From NCBI GenBank assembly GCA_017559985.1, contig JAFYPW010000063.1:1-39039 (forward strand): a DNA stretch of 39,039 nt, written 5' to 3'. Source of the DNA: Oscillospiraceae bacterium. GTDB taxonomy: Bacteria > Bacillota > Clostridia > Oscillospirales > JAAYXM01. The translations under genes were made by a program, and so were the position numbers. The notes under the pieces were generated by a model. The model made no database searches. It had not been told where the DNA came from and worked only from the letters and a program-made list of their open reading frames with translations. This document shows positions 10,194-18,845 of the stretch, piece after piece (positions within the stretch are counted from its first letter, which is position 1; the number at the start of each line of letters is the position of its first letter).

Positions 10194-11357
10194 ATGATAT
10201 ATGCAGACAACTCGGCAACGACAAAGGTCAAGCCCGAGGTAATAGATGCTATGCTTCCGTTTTTCGGGGAGCACTACGGAAACCCGTCAAGCCTTTATGC
10301 TTTTGCATATGACGCAAAGCGCGCGGTCGAAGAGGCAAGGGAGAAGGTTGCCGAAGTAATCGGCGCAAAGAGCCGCGAGATTTTCTTCACAAGCTGCGGA
10401 AGCGAGTCGGACAACTGGGCGCTTCGCGGCGTTGCATCAAAGTTTGACGGCGGACATATAATAACCTCGGCAATTGAGCACCCCGCAATTATGCAGACGT
10501 GCAAATACCTCGAAAAGAAGGGCTATCGCGTCACATACCTGCCTGTTTCAGAGCTCGGCGAGGTAAACCCCGACGATGTCCGCGCGGCAATATGCGACGA
10601 CACAATCCTCATTTCCGTTATGACGGCAAACAACGAAATCGGCACAATCCAGCCGATTGCGGAGATAGGAAAGATTGCACGCGAGAAAAAAATCCTCTTC
10701 CACACAGACGCCGTTCAGGCATACGGCCATATTCCGATAAATGTGGACGAGATGAATATAGACCTGCTCTCGCTCTCGGGACATAAAATAGGCGCGCCAA
10801 AGGGCATCGGCGCGCTGTATATAAGAACGGGAATAAAGCTTAACAACCTCATCTGCGGCGGTGGCCAGGAGAGAGGACGACGCGCAGGCACGGAGAATGT
10901 TCCGTATATCGTGGGCCTTGGCTGTGCGGCTTCTCTTGCGGCGCGCGATATGGAAGAAAACATAAAAAAGCTCTCGGCTATGCGCGAAAGGCTTATTGAA
11001 AGAGTTACAAAAATTCCGTACTGCCGCCTCACGGGCCATCCGACAAACCGACTTCCCGGTCTTGTAAGCATTGTTATTGAGGGAATTGAGGGCGAAGCGC
11101 TTCTTCTTAATATGTTCAACGAGGGCATCTGCGCAAGCTCGGGCTCTGCCTGCTCGTCAGGCTCGCTTGACCCGTCGCACGTGCTTCTTGCAATCGGGCT
11201 TCCCCACCATATCGCCCACGGCTCACTGCGAATTTCGCTCGGTGAGGAAAACGAGGTCGGCGACGAGATAAAGATTGCCGAGGCGATAGAGAAGGTTTCT
11301 GCGCGCCTTCGCGCAATGTCGCCTGTCTGGGAAAACGGAAAGCCCATGTGGGCGTAG
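10194..11357 (+). CDS. nifS: Cysteine desulfurase (NifS/IscS-like)
   Basis: This PLP enzyme takes sulfur from cysteine for Fe-S cluster assembly. Starting at 10194 it has 387 residues, with PLP-binding Lys198 in [12 protein letters not shown], His96 over the cofactor ring and active-site Cys320 in [10 protein letters not shown], which marks the group I NifS/IscS type. The frame also has an ATG at 10182, but CGGGAG abuts that codon, leaving no spacer; the second ATG is 12 nt from the same site and gives the usual start [10 protein letters not shown]. The scaffold gene follows after 16 nt, so the pair forms a minimal NIF/ISC-like assembly unit. Confidence 0.95.
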   Translation: MIYADNSATTKVKPEVIDAMLPFFGEHYGNPSSLYAFAYDAKRAVEEAREKVAEVIGAKSREIFFTSCGSESDNWALRGVASKFDGGHIITSAIEHPAIMQTCKYLEKKGYRVTYLPVSELGEVNPDDVRAAICDDTILISVMTANNEIGTIQPIAEIGKIAREKKILFHTDAVQAYGHIPINVDEMNIDLLSLSGHKIGAPKGIGALYIRTGIKLNNLICGGGQERGRRAGTENVPYIVGLGCAASLAARDMEENIKKLSAMRERLIERVTKIPYCRLTGHPTNRLPGLVSIVIEGIEGEALLLNMFNEGICASSGSACSSGSLDPSHVLLAIGLPHHIAHGSLRISLGEENEVGDEIKIAEAIEKVSARLRAMSPVWENGKPMWA

Positions 11358-11373
11358 TCGAAAGGAGAAACAT

Positions 11374-11808
11374 ATGTACAGCGAAAAAGTTTTAGACCAT
11401 TTTTCAAATCCGCGCAACGTCGGCGAGATAGCTGATGCAAACGCTGTTGGCCAGGTCGGCAACTCCAAGTGCGGAGATATTATGAAGATATATATGAAGA
11501 TTGAAAACGACATCATAACAGATGTAACGTTTAAAACCTTCGGCTGCGGCGCGGCTGTCGCAACAAGCTCAATGGCAACGGAGATGGTAAAGGGAAAATC
11601 CGTCTCAGAGGCATTGAAGCTTACAAACCGCGCAGTTGCAGAAGCGCTTGATGGGCTTCCGCCCGAAAAGCTTCATTGCTCCGTTCTTGCAGAAGAGGCG
11701 ATACAGTCTGCCATTGCAGACTACTACACACGTCAGGGCCTTGATCCGAAGGACTTCGGCATAAAGGTCTGCGATGGTAACTGCGAGCATTGCAGCGCAC
11801 ATAAATAA
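11374..11808 (+). CDS. nifU: Fe-S cluster assembly scaffold (IscU/NifU N-terminal type)
   Basis: The 144-residue protein builds a nascent Fe-S cluster from sulfur supplied by the adjacent desulfurase. The three scaffold cysteines are Cys33 (SKCGD, with the neighbouring Asp35), Cys58 (FGCGAA) and Cys102 (LHCSVLAEEA). A C-terminal extension adds Cys133-x3-Cys137-x2-Cys140, a possible extra metal site not found in E. coli IscU. AAAGGAG precedes the ATG. No hscA, hscB or ferredoxin gene is nearby, in keeping with the short clostridial NifS-NifU arrangement. Confidence 0.92.
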   Translation: MYSEKVLDHFSNPRNVGEIADANAVGQVGNSKCGDIMKIYMKIENDIITDVTFKTFGCGAAVATSSMATEMVKGKSVSEALKLTNRAVAEALDGLPPEKLHCSVLAEEAIQSAIADYYTRQGLDPKDFGIKVCDGNCEHCSAHK

Positions 11809-11821
11809 GAAGAGAAATAAA

Positions 11822-11849
11822 AAACACCGCCGTAGGCGGTGTTTTTTTT
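11822..11849. terminator. Bidirectional terminator after the Fe-S pair
   Basis: A perfect 10-bp stem AAACACCGCC/GGCGGTGTTT with a 3-nt loop is followed by a run of T on the plus strand and by TTTTTTA on the minus strand. It can end both nifS-nifU and the convergent XRE regulator gene. Confidence 0.9.
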
Positions 11850-11863
11850 ATACTTATATAATG

Positions 11864-12463
11864 TTATTTTCTTTTTATTCTCGACCACATGACTATAATT
11901 GCCTGTCCCGGTATGCCGAGCAAGGGGAAAAGGCGGAAGTTTATGCGCCAGAGCGAGATAAGCGCAACATAAATTGCCAGAATGCATGACCACATAAGAC
12001 ACGAAACTATAAGGAAGTTTCGGCGCGGGTTAAACCAGACTGAGTTAAACACGAGCCACACTATAAGCGATGCGGGCACGGCAAAAACGAAAACGAGCCA
12101 GTACTGCGGACCGATATATTCGCGGAAAAGGTCACCAAAGACATAAATCATAAGCGCAACAAGCCAGACGAGAGTTATCGACATACCCATAATAAAGCCG
12201 TGGTTTTGCATCCTGACGCGAAGGCGCTCGGTAAAGTTGTTCTTTTTTGTGTGCTCGGCTTCGAGAAGATAGTCAACCGTGACTCCGAAAAGGTCTGCAA
12301 TCTCCTTTAAGACGGCAATGTCGGGAACGGACTCTCCCCTCTCCCATTTTGAGACAGCCTTGTCCGAGTAGTTAAGCCGCTCTGCAAGCTCAAATTGCGT
12401 AAGCTCACTTTCGCGGCGGAGAGAACATATGTTTTTTGCAATAATCTGTTTTAAATCTTCCAT
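11864..12463 (-). CDS. XRE-family regulator with C-terminal membrane domain
   Basis: The 199-residue protein has an N-terminal XRE helix-turn-helix (about 7-63; LTQFELAERLNYSDKAVSKW) followed after a short basic linker by four predicted membrane segments (about 90-110, 120-143, 149-172 and 178-194). Such membrane-tethered repressors are common in Firmicutes, but the signal they sense is mostly unknown. The ATG at 12463 has AAGGAG 8 nt upstream. It lies 21 nt downstream of the YeiH-type transporter on the same strand, so it is probably co-transcribed and may control the transporter or respond to membrane state. It ends at the bidirectional terminator. Confidence 0.85.
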   Translation of the reverse strand: MEDLKQIIAKNICSLRRESELTQFELAERLNYSDKAVSKWERGESVPDIAVLKEIADLFGVTVDYLLEAEHTKKNNFTERLRVRMQNHGFIMGMSITLVWLVALMIYVFGDLFREYIGPQYWLVFVFAVPASLIVWLVFNSVWFNPRRNFLIVSCLMWSCILAIYVALISLWRINFRLFPLLGIPGQAIIVMWSRIKRK

Positions 12464-12484
12464 ATAAAACTCCTTGTTCTGAGT

Positions 12485-13507
12485 TTACACAAGCCCCATT
12501 ACCCACTCAACACCGATTGCAACGATAACGACGAGGGCAGAGATTATAAACCCGTGAAGCATGGGCGCAATACCCGACTTTTTCATATCACCAAAGCTTG
12601 TGTTAAGTCCGATTGCAGAAAGCGCGCAGACCATAAGGAATTTGCTTACAGCCTTTGCAGCAGAGGAGATACCGGCGGGTGTGAGTCCTGCGCTGTTTAC
12701 TCCCGCAAGGACGAGAAAGCCGACTATAAACCACGGGAAAAGGCTCATAATATTGACCTTTTTTCCGCTCTCGCGGATTCCCGAGCGTGCTTTGAGGCGG
12801 ATGTTTACAAATGTGAAGACGAGCACCGTCGGGATTATGGAGAGCGTGCGCGTGAGCTTTACCATTGTTGCAAAGTCGCCCGCCGCCTCGCTGTAAGCAT
12901 AGCCCGCGGCGACGACGCTTGAAGTGTCGTTGACGGCAGTTCCTGCCCAGAGGCCGTATGCCATATCCGAAAGCCCGAGTGCGCGACCCATAATCGGGAA
13001 AAGGAGAATCATCGCCATATCGAAGAGGAAGGTTGCGCTCATAGCGTATGCGATGTCGGTATCCTCCGCATCTATAACGGGAGCTATTGCGGCAATGGCA
13101 GAGCCGCCGCAGATGCCCGTGCCCGCGGAGATGAGATTTGAGAGCTTCCAGTCAAGCCCGAGCGCACGGCCGATAAAGTAGCCGCCGCCAAAGCAGGTGA
13201 GAAGCGTGAACACCATAACCATAAGCGAGAGCTTTCCGACGGAGAGAATAACATTTACGGAAAGCGATGCGCCAAGGAGAATAATGGCAAACTTCAAAAC
13301 CTTTTTTGAGGTGAATTTAAGACCCGCCGCAAGCCACTTCGGGCGGAAGAATGAGTTTATAATCATACCGAGAAAGAGCGCGATAACCGACGCGCCGATG
13401 ATATGAACCGGCAGAAGACTTTCGATAAAACGCGAAACCGCGGCAATCGCCGCCGCAAAGGCAAAACCCGGTATTATTTTTACTGTATCTCCAAAAAACT
13501 TCTTCAT
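12485..13507 (-). CDS. YeiH/UPF0324-family putative sulfate or sulfonate exporter
   Basis: The 340-residue integral membrane protein has about ten hydrophobic segments and the motifs of the UPF0324/PSE family: ISAGTGICGGSAIAAIAPVI in the middle, GLWAGTAVNDTSSVVAAGYAYS, and KLTRTLSIIP. Family members are annotated as putative sulfate or sulfonate exporters, but their substrate is poorly tested. The frame opens at 13603, but the ATG at 13507 (MKKFFGDTVKIIPG) has GGGGAT 7 nt upstream and lies just below a sigma-A promoter, so it is preferred. An XRE regulator follows on the same transcript. No sulfur-assimilation gene is close by. Confidence 0.85.
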   Translation of the reverse strand: MKKFFGDTVKIIPGFAFAAAIAAVSRFIESLLPVHIIGASVIALFLGMIINSFFRPKWLAAGLKFTSKKVLKFAIILLGASLSVNVILSVGKLSLMVMVFTLLTCFGGGYFIGRALGLDWKLSNLISAGTGICGGSAIAAIAPVIDAEDTDIAYAMSATFLFDMAMILLFPIMGRALGLSDMAYGLWAGTAVNDTSSVVAAGYAYSEAAGDFATMVKLTRTLSIIPTVLVFTFVNIRLKARSGIRESGKKVNIMSLFPWFIVGFLVLAGVNSAGLTPAGISSAAKAVSKFLMVCALSAIGLNTSFGDMKKSGIAPMLHGFIISALVVIVAIGVEWVMGLV

Positions 13508-13535
13508 ATTTATCCCCAGAGCTTGTTTTTTATTA

Positions 13536-13564
13536 AGTATACCATATTTTTCTTGTAAAAACAA
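13536..13564 (-). promoter_or_regulatory. Promoter of the YeiH-type transporter
   Basis: On the minus strand, TTGTTT (13564-13559), a 17-bp spacer and TATACT (13541-13536) precede the ATG at 13507 by 28 bp. Confidence 0.6.
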
Positions 13565-13638
13565 CGGGTTTTTTGCCCACTCTACTGTCGGGAGAGTCGG
13601 CATATCTTGCTTCTACACGCCGTAATTTCGGGTGTAGG

Positions 13639-13667
13639 TTGAAAAACTGCCGCGATGTGGGTACAAT
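13639..13667 (+). promoter_or_regulatory. degV promoter
   Basis: TTGAAA (13639-13644), a 17-bp spacer and TACAAT (13662-13667) precede the DegV start by 30 bp, followed by a CGGAGG ribosome-binding site. Confidence 0.7.
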
Positions 13668-13697
13668 AAAGACATAAAAAAACGGAGGTTTTGAAAA

Positions 13698-14561
13698 ATG
13701 AATGACTTTGTAATTTTCACAGATTCGGGCTGTGACCTCGCCGCCGCCATTCTCTCAGACTGGGGCGTAAAAGAGGTCGAGCTTACATTTAAGTTTTCCG
13801 GCGAGGATAAGGAATATAAAAACAGCGAGATTTCCCCGAAGGAGATTTACGACCGCATGAGAGGCGGCGACACGGGAAAAACCGCCGCAATAAACATTGA
13901 AACGTTCAAGGATGCGTTCCGCCCCGAGCTTGCAGAGGGTCGCGACGTGCTCTACCTCGCGTTTTCATCGGGTTTGAGCAACACCTATAACGCAGGCCGT
14001 CTTGCTGCGGAGGAGCTTTCGGAAGAATTCCCCGACCGCCGCGTTATCGCGGTTGACACGCTTGCCGCTTCGGCAGGACAGGGTCTCCTCGTACACCTTG
14101 CCGTAGAAATGAAGAAAGACGGCAAAACGATTGAGGAAATTGCGCGCTTTATGCTTGAAAACCGCAATAATATGTGCCACTGGTTCACCGTTGACGACCT
14201 TAAATATTTAAAGCGCGGCGGCAGAATCAGCCCAACCTCGGCTTTTGTCGGCGGAGTTCTGAACATAAAGCCCGTGCTCCACGTTGACGATGAGGGTCAC
14301 CTCGTGAATGTCTTGAAGGTTCGCGGACGCCGCGCGGCACTCGGTGAGCTTTTGAAAAAGTATGACGAGCTTGCAATCGAAAAGGATGGCGTTGTCTACA
14401 TCTGCCAGGCAGACTGCAAAGACGAGGCCGACGAGCTTTCCGCTTCCCTTACGGAGAAGTTTGGCGCACGCGTTGAGATTATAACCGACATCGGCGCGGT
14501 AATTGGCCTTCACGCAGGCCCCGGAACAATCGCCGTGTTCTTTATGGGAAAGAATAAGTAA
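13698..14561 (+). CDS. DegV family fatty-acid-binding protein
   Basis: DegV proteins (FakB-like) bind a fatty acid and can present it to a fatty-acid kinase for entry into phospholipid synthesis; many paralogues have no proven ligand specificity. The 287-residue length is typical. The start FVIFTDSGCDL, the GKTAAIN segment (near 60), the SSGLSNTYNAG ligand loop (near 95) and the DDLKYLKRGGRIS motif (near 175) are diagnostic. The gene is alone, with its own promoter and terminator. No fakA is visible in the window, so a partner kinase would have to be encoded elsewhere. Confidence 0.93.
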   Translation: MNDFVIFTDSGCDLAAAILSDWGVKEVELTFKFSGEDKEYKNSEISPKEIYDRMRGGDTGKTAAINIETFKDAFRPELAEGRDVLYLAFSSGLSNTYNAGRLAAEELSEEFPDRRVIAVDTLAASAGQGLLVHLAVEMKKDGKTIEEIARFMLENRNNMCHWFTVDDLKYLKRGGRISPTSAFVGGVLNIKPVLHVDDEGHLVNVLKVRGRRAALGELLKKYDELAIEKDGVVYICQADCKDEADELSASLTEKFGARVEIITDIGAVIGLHAGPGTIAVFFMGKNK

Positions 14562-14568
14562 AAAAATT

Positions 14569-14597
14569 ATCCCGCAGAAGTTTTCTGCGGGATTTTT
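14569..14597. terminator. Terminator between degV and aroEK
   Basis: An 11-bp perfect stem ATCCCGCAGAA/TTCTGCGGGAT with a 3-nt loop, with T-runs on both strands, separates convergent degV and aroEK. Confidence 0.92.
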
Positions 14598-15815
14598 CTA
14601 TTCAAAAGCCTTGGCTATCGCCTGTGCCGCGTCCTCTGCGTGGCTGTTGTTTGAAATTTTTTCATCGGCAAAGCGGAGATATTTTTCACATCTTCGCTGA
14701 TACAGCGCGAAAACATCACGCGAGAGTGGGCGCGAATCCGTTGCAAGGCGCGAAAGCTCGCGCTCCAAAAGATAAATCTTTCCGTTCTGGTGGAGAAGGT
14801 TATAGTTTTCCTCGCGCTCCACAACGCCGCCGCCTGTGGATAAGACGTATGCGCTCCCCTTTCCGAATTCGCGGAGGACATCTGTTTCAAGAGCGCGGAA
14901 AAAGCTCTCTCCCTTTTCTGTTATGATGTCGCCCGGCACGCCGAAGCGCTCGCGGATAACCTCGTCGGTGTCAACGAATTTCCGACCGAGCCGCTCTGCA
15001 ACAAGCCTTCCGACTGAGCTTTTGCCCGAGCCCGGCATACCGATGAGCACGATGTTTTCCATACCGCGCGCGACTTTTTTCGCGGCACGGTCAAGCAGAG
15101 AGGAAGAAAGCTTCTCTCCGAAAAAAAGCTCCGCGGCAAAGAAGCCTTGCGCCGCGAGCATATAAAGACCGCCCGTGTTTTTTATGCCGAGAGCTTCCGC
15201 ATCAAGTAAAAGCTTCGTGCGCTTCGGGTTATATATAACGTCAACAACGCCTGAAAGCTTTTCAAAGCGCGAAATGTCAACCGGCGCGATACCCGTTTTC
15301 GGGTACATACCGACGGGCGTGGTGTTTATGATGATTTCCGCATCCGAACACCTTTCATAAACGTTTTCATAGTTTACCACACCGCTTCGTGAAACGACCG
15401 TGACATCACGCGCACCCAGCTTCTTTGCGGCATACTGTGCGGTTTTTGACGTTCCACCGCTGCCAAGAACGAGAACGCGCTTTCCCGAAACGGAAATTTC
15501 AGCGCGGTTTATCATTGCTATAAGCCCTGCCGCGTCCGTGTTATGCCCGCAAATCTTACCGTCGCGGTAAACTATCGTGTTGACCGCGCCGATTTCGCGC
15601 GCCGCGTCGGAAAGCTCGTCGCAGAGCGAATATGCAAGTTCTTTGTAGGGGATTGTTACGTTAAGCCCCGAAAACTCGCCGCTTTTTATTATTTTTTCCG
15701 CATCCTTTGAGGAAACTTCAATAAGCTCGTAGCTGTAACCTGAGAGGTGCGAATGAATTTCTTTTGAGTAGCTGTGTGAAAGCCGCTCTCCCAGAAGAGC
15801 ACATTTCATCGCCAT
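14598..15815 (-). CDS. aroE-aroK: Bifunctional shikimate dehydrogenase / shikimate kinase fusion
   Basis: The 405-residue protein joins two consecutive-step enzymes of the chorismate pathway. Residues 1-250 are shikimate dehydrogenase (AroE), with substrate-binding SHSYS near 14, the catalytic Lys58/Asp94 pair (NVTIPYK; GHNTDAAG) and nucleotide-binding GSGGTSKT (118-125). Residues 252-405 are shikimate kinase (AroK), with Walker A GMPGSGKSS (259-267), the substrate-binding DTDEVI segment, STGGGVV and the lid DSRPLS. Both active sites look intact. The ATG at 15815 has AAAGGAAG about 8 nt upstream; a GTG three codons earlier has no spacer. No other aro gene is adjacent, so this is a stand-alone unit. 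Confidence 0.93.
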   Translation of the reverse strand: MAMKCALLGERLSHSYSKEIHSHLSGYSYELIEVSSKDAEKIIKSGEFSGLNVTIPYKELAYSLCDELSDAAREIGAVNTIVYRDGKICGHNTDAAGLIAMINRAEISVSGKRVLVLGSGGTSKTAQYAAKKLGARDVTVVSRSGVVNYENVYERCSDAEIIINTTPVGMYPKTGIAPVDISRFEKLSGVVDVIYNPKRTKLLLDAEALGIKNTGGLYMLAAQGFFAAELFFGEKLSSSLLDRAAKKVARGMENIVLIGMPGSGKSSVGRLVAERLGRKFVDTDEVIRERFGVPGDIITEKGESFFRALETDVLREFGKGSAYVLSTGGGVVEREENYNLLHQNGKIYLLERELSRLATDSRPLSRDVFALYQRRCEKYLRFADEKISNNSHAEDAAQAIAKAFE

Positions 15816-15838
15816 TTCTGTCACTTCCTTTGGAAATA

Positions 15839-15867
15839 ATTATAACACTTCCGGAAAAAAACGTCAA
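15839..15867 (-). promoter_or_regulatory. aroEK promoter
   Basis: On the minus strand, TTGACG (15867-15862), a 17-bp spacer and a perfect TATAAT (15844-15839) lie 24 bp before the chosen start. The -35 box is only 4 bp from the inverted-repeat element that begins at 15872. Confidence 0.85.
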
Positions 15868-15871
15868 ATAA

Positions 15872-16031
15872 CGGCGGTGCAGCTCAGGGATAAATCGCCA
15901 TAAAAAACAATTTTTTGGCGCATAACCGCATTAAATCCGCCGTGAATCCGTCACGTATTGCAGGATTTTTTTGTGAGCTATTCGCGGTAAATTACCGACC
16001 AAAACCGTTTTCTCCCTAAGTTGCACCGCCG
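15872..16031. repeat. 160-bp MITE-like element with 19-bp terminal inverted repeats
   Basis: CGGCGGTGCAGCTCAGGGA (15872-15890) is matched at 17 of 19 positions by the reverse complement of 16013-16031. The interior has no reading frame but holds further hairpins: CGCC-AAAAAA/TTTTTT-GGCG with a 2-nt bulge (about 15897-15921) and CGGTAA/TTACCG (15985-15997). The size, terminal inverted repeats and position between a promoter and a terminator fit a non-autonomous mobile element or a structured interspersed repeat. I could not recognise a clear target-site duplication. Confidence 0.5.
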
Positions 16032-16033
16032 AA

Positions 16034-16063
16034 AAAAGGTGCGGCAAAAATTCCGCACCTTTT
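16034..16063 (-). terminator. fucI terminator
   Basis: An 11-bp stem AAAAGGTGCGG/CCGCACCTTTT with an 8-nt loop and a U-run on the minus strand lies 10 bp past the fucI stop. Confidence 0.88.
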
Positions 16064-16073
16064 CGTCTGAACT

Positions 16074-17873
16074 TTATTTTTTGTATAACGGGCCGTAGAC
16101 ACTGCAAGCTCTGTAATCCTGTCCTTCCTTATCCATGCCGAAAGCATTCCAGCAGGCAGGTCTGAAAATATCTTCCTCAGGAACGTTGTGCATACAAACG
16201 GGAATTCTGAGCATTGAGCAGAGCGTGATTACATCTGCACCGACGTGGCCATAGCTTATTGCGCCGTGGTTTGCGCCCCAGTTGTTCATAACGTCATATG
16301 CAGTCTTGAACGCGCCCTCGCCCGTGCAACGCGGGGTAAACCATGTGCACGGCCAGGTCGGGTTTGTTCTCTCCATAAGCGTGTCGGAAACCTCGTCGGG
16401 GAGATTTACCGTCCAGCCCTCGGCGATCTGAACCGTCGGGCCAAGTCCTTTGACAAGGTTTAAGCGAATCATAGTGACGGGCATCTCCGCGCGTGTTGTA
16501 TAGTGGCTTGAAAAGCCGCCGCCGCGGAAGTTGTCAAACCCTGCCTCACACCAGACGGTTGCGTCGCACATCTTTTTGATATCTTCGTCGGTTACTTCCC
16601 ACCATCTCTTCATAGTGGGATTTCCGTTCTCGTCGCGGCACTCACCGCAGCCGTCAAGACAGGCAGCACCCGAGTTTATAAGGTGAATGATGCCGCCGTT
16701 TTCGCGTGCCTTGCCCTCTAAATCGTAGCCGGTAACGCGCTTTGTTGCTTCGGGTGACCAGTATGTACGGACATCTGCAAAAATCTGTGCGCGGTGAGTA
16801 AGCAGGCGCATGAAGAGCTGACCAAGCCCGTTTAAAACATCGTTTTCGGTAGCGAGAGTGTACGGTTCGCGCGCACCCTCATAGTCAAACGTCGAGCTTA
16901 AAAATGCTTCGGGATAGTCGCAGTTGGGCCAGTGGTCTGTCCACTGTCTCTGACCCTGGAAGCCGCCGGCAATCGCGTTGTGGCCGACCATCTCTTCCTC
17001 ACAGCCCTCGGGAAGGTTCTTGTTTCCACCCATAAGGTCTTTGATTATGCAATACATTTTGACAGTAAATTCCCACTGCTTTTCCTTTTCTTCGGCGGAG
17101 AAGCGGTATTCTTCGGGGTTGTCGTCGCGTCCTTCCTTGCACATTTCGCGTGTCCAGGCAAGCGCGCGCTCATATTCTTCCTTGTTGTATATTCCCTCTT
17201 CCATACGGCGGAGAATTTCAACCTCGTCAACCGACTCAACGCGCATACCGAGGTATGACTCGATAAAGTCCTGGTCGATGATAGAGCCGCCGATACCCAT
17301 ACACTGCGAGCCTATCTGCAAGTAAGACTTGCCGCGCATTGTGGCAACTGCAAGTGCGGCGCGGCCGAAGCGGAGAAGCTTTTCTTTTACATCTTCGGGA
17401 ATCTCCTCAACCTTGTCGCGGTCGCAGACCTCGTGGCCGTAGATTCCGAAAGCGGGAAGACCCTTTTGCGCGTGGGAAGCGAGAACAGCCGCAAGATAAA
17501 CCGCGCCCGGACGCTCCGTGCCGTTAAAGCCCCAGACGCCCTTTATGGTTGTCGGGTCCATATCCATAGTCTCTGAGCCGTAGCACCAGCACGGAGTTAC
17601 GGACAAAGTGATGTCAACGCCTTCTTTTTTAAATTTATCAGCACACGCCGCCGCCTCGGGAACGCGGCCGATAGTCGTGTCAGCAACGACAACACGCACA
17701 GGGTCGCCGTTTGAGTAGTAAAGGCTTTCTTCAAAAAGCTTCTTTGCAGCCATTGCAAGAGCCATCGTCTGGTCTTCCAAGCCTTCACGAAGCTTCATCG
17801 GGCCGCGGCGACCGTCGATTATCGGACGGATGCCGATTACGGGATAGTCTCCAACATATCTTTTTTCTGCCAT
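16074..17873 (-). CDS. fucI: L-fucose isomerase
   Basis: FucI is a Mn-dependent cytoplasmic ketol-isomerase turning L-fucose into L-fuculose (it also acts on D-arabinose). The 599-residue length matches the family (591 in E. coli). Family stretches include [17 protein letters not shown] at the N-terminus, [22 protein letters not shown] and [18 protein letters not shown] near the C-terminus. Glu322 and Asp345 probably correspond to the metal ligands Glu337 and Asp361 of E. coli. The ATG at 17873 is preceded by GAGGAGGAG. No fuculokinase, aldolase or fucose transporter is nearby, and the gene ends at its own terminator, so it is a single-gene unit divergent from an XRE regulator. Confidence 0.95.
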   Translation of the reverse strand: MAEKRYVGDYPVIGIRPIIDGRRGPMKLREGLEDQTMALAMAAKKLFEESLYYSNGDPVRVVVADTTIGRVPEAAACADKFKKEGVDITLSVTPCWCYGSETMDMDPTTIKGVWGFNGTERPGAVYLAAVLASHAQKGLPAFGIYGHEVCDRDKVEEIPEDVKEKLLRFGRAALAVATMRGKSYLQIGSQCMGIGGSIIDQDFIESYLGMRVESVDEVEILRRMEEGIYNKEEYERALAWTREMCKEGRDDNPEEYRFSAEEKEKQWEFTVKMYCIIKDLMGGNKNLPEGCEEEMVGHNAIAGGFQGQRQWTDHWPNCDYPEAFLSSTFDYEGAREPYTLATENDVLNGLGQLFMRLLTHRAQIFADVRTYWSPEATKRVTGYDLEGKARENGGIIHLINSGAACLDGCGECRDENGNPTMKRWWEVTDEDIKKMCDATVWCEAGFDNFRGGGFSSHYTTRAEMPVTMIRLNLVKGLGPTVQIAEGWTVNLPDEVSDTLMERTNPTWPCTWFTPRCTGEGAFKTAYDVMNNWGANHGAISYGHVGADVITLCSMLRIPVCMHNVPEEDIFRPACWNAFGMDKEGQDYRACSVYGPLYKK

Positions 17874-17998
17874 TTTAAAACTCCTCCTCAGATAAAGTTT
17901 TCTTATACTATAATTATATACCCCGAAAAAGACATTAACTTGGAATATATTAGAGAAAAAATATAATAATATTCATATTACATCAAAAAAGAAAACTC

Positions 17999-18027
17999 TT
18001 TACAAACTGTATAATTTCGGATATAAT
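17999..18027 (+). promoter_or_regulatory. Promoter of the XRE regulator at 18061
   Basis: TTTACA (17999-18004), a 17-bp spacer and TATAAT (18022-18027) are followed by AGGGGG (18048-18053) 7 nt before the ATG. The divergent fucI start is 187 bp from the regulator ATG, so the spacer can hold sites for both genes. Confidence 0.75.
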
Positions 18028-18060
18028 ATACATATTGTTGCAAAAACAGGGGGATTTCTG

Positions 18061-18750
18061 ATGAATACAAACTTTCCGAGAACGCTCTCCCTGCTCCGCA
18101 AGGAGAAGGGTTTAAGCCAGCGCACCGTTGCAAAACAGCTCGGCGTTTCGCAGGCAGTTCTCTCTCATTATGAAAATGGGCTTCGCGAACCGGGGCTTGA
18201 ATTTGTTGCAAAGTGTGCAGATTTTTATAAGGTGTCGTGTGACTTTCTTCTCGGCAGAACAATGTCGCGCGAGGACTATACCATTACCGCGGAAGACCTT
18301 CCCGATATTTCAGAGGAAAAAGACAACGTGCTCCGCGGCAGTATGCTCGCCGCGCTCTCAAAAAAGCTTATCGTAAACTCCATAAGCCTCATATTTGACA
18401 TTGTGGGAAAATCAAAGAGCAAGAAGCTCATCTCGGAAACTGCGATGTTCTTTAATATCGCGGTTTATAAAATCTTCCGCACGCTTTATTCCGCAAACGG
18501 AAAAAACAGCGAGGAGTTCTTCTCCGTTCCCGATAAAGTGTGGCCCGAGCTTACGGATGCCGAGCTTTCGAGAAACCGCCTTTCCGTGAAATGCGCCGCC
18601 GAGGGAATAAAGCTCTCTGATGACGACGACACGGCAGAGCTTCCGACACTCTCGCAGGAATACATATCAAAAGAATACCCCGCGCTTGTGCAGTCGCTTC
18701 TCTCCGTTTTGCAGACGGCAGGAAAAAGACTTAACGAAAGAATAAAATAA
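18061..18750 (+). CDS. XRE-family transcriptional regulator
   Basis: The 229-residue protein has an N-terminal XRE helix-turn-helix (about 7-62; LSQRTVAKQLGVSQAVLSHYENG) and a C-terminal region of about 150 residues that is helical and soluble, with no motif I recognise. Similar architecture is common in gut clostridia, without known ligand or targets. It is divergent from fucI, so control of fucI is possible, but the two may be neighbours by chance because no shared operator is obvious. A strong terminator follows directly, so the gene is monocistronic. Confidence 0.85.
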   Translation: MNTNFPRTLSLLRKEKGLSQRTVAKQLGVSQAVLSHYENGLREPGLEFVAKCADFYKVSCDFLLGRTMSREDYTITAEDLPDISEEKDNVLRGSMLAALSKKLIVNSISLIFDIVGKSKSKKLISETAMFFNIAVYKIFRTLYSANGKNSEEFFSVPDKVWPELTDAELSRNRLSVKCAAEGIKLSDDDDTAELPTLSQEYISKEYPALVQSLLSVLQTAGKRLNERIK

Positions 18751-18752
18751 GA

Positions 18753-18785
18753 AAAAACCGCTCAAAAGTTTTTTGAGCGGTTTTT
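18753..18785 (+). terminator. Terminator of the XRE regulator
   Basis: A long perfect stem of 15 bp centred on CCGCTCAAAA/TTTTGAGCGG with a 3-nt loop runs directly into TTTTT. Confidence 0.93.
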
Positions 18786-18845
18786 GTATATACTCCGAAA
18801 ACCTTGGTTAGAATAAGATAAAAAACCAAAAAAGGTGGCGGGTAT

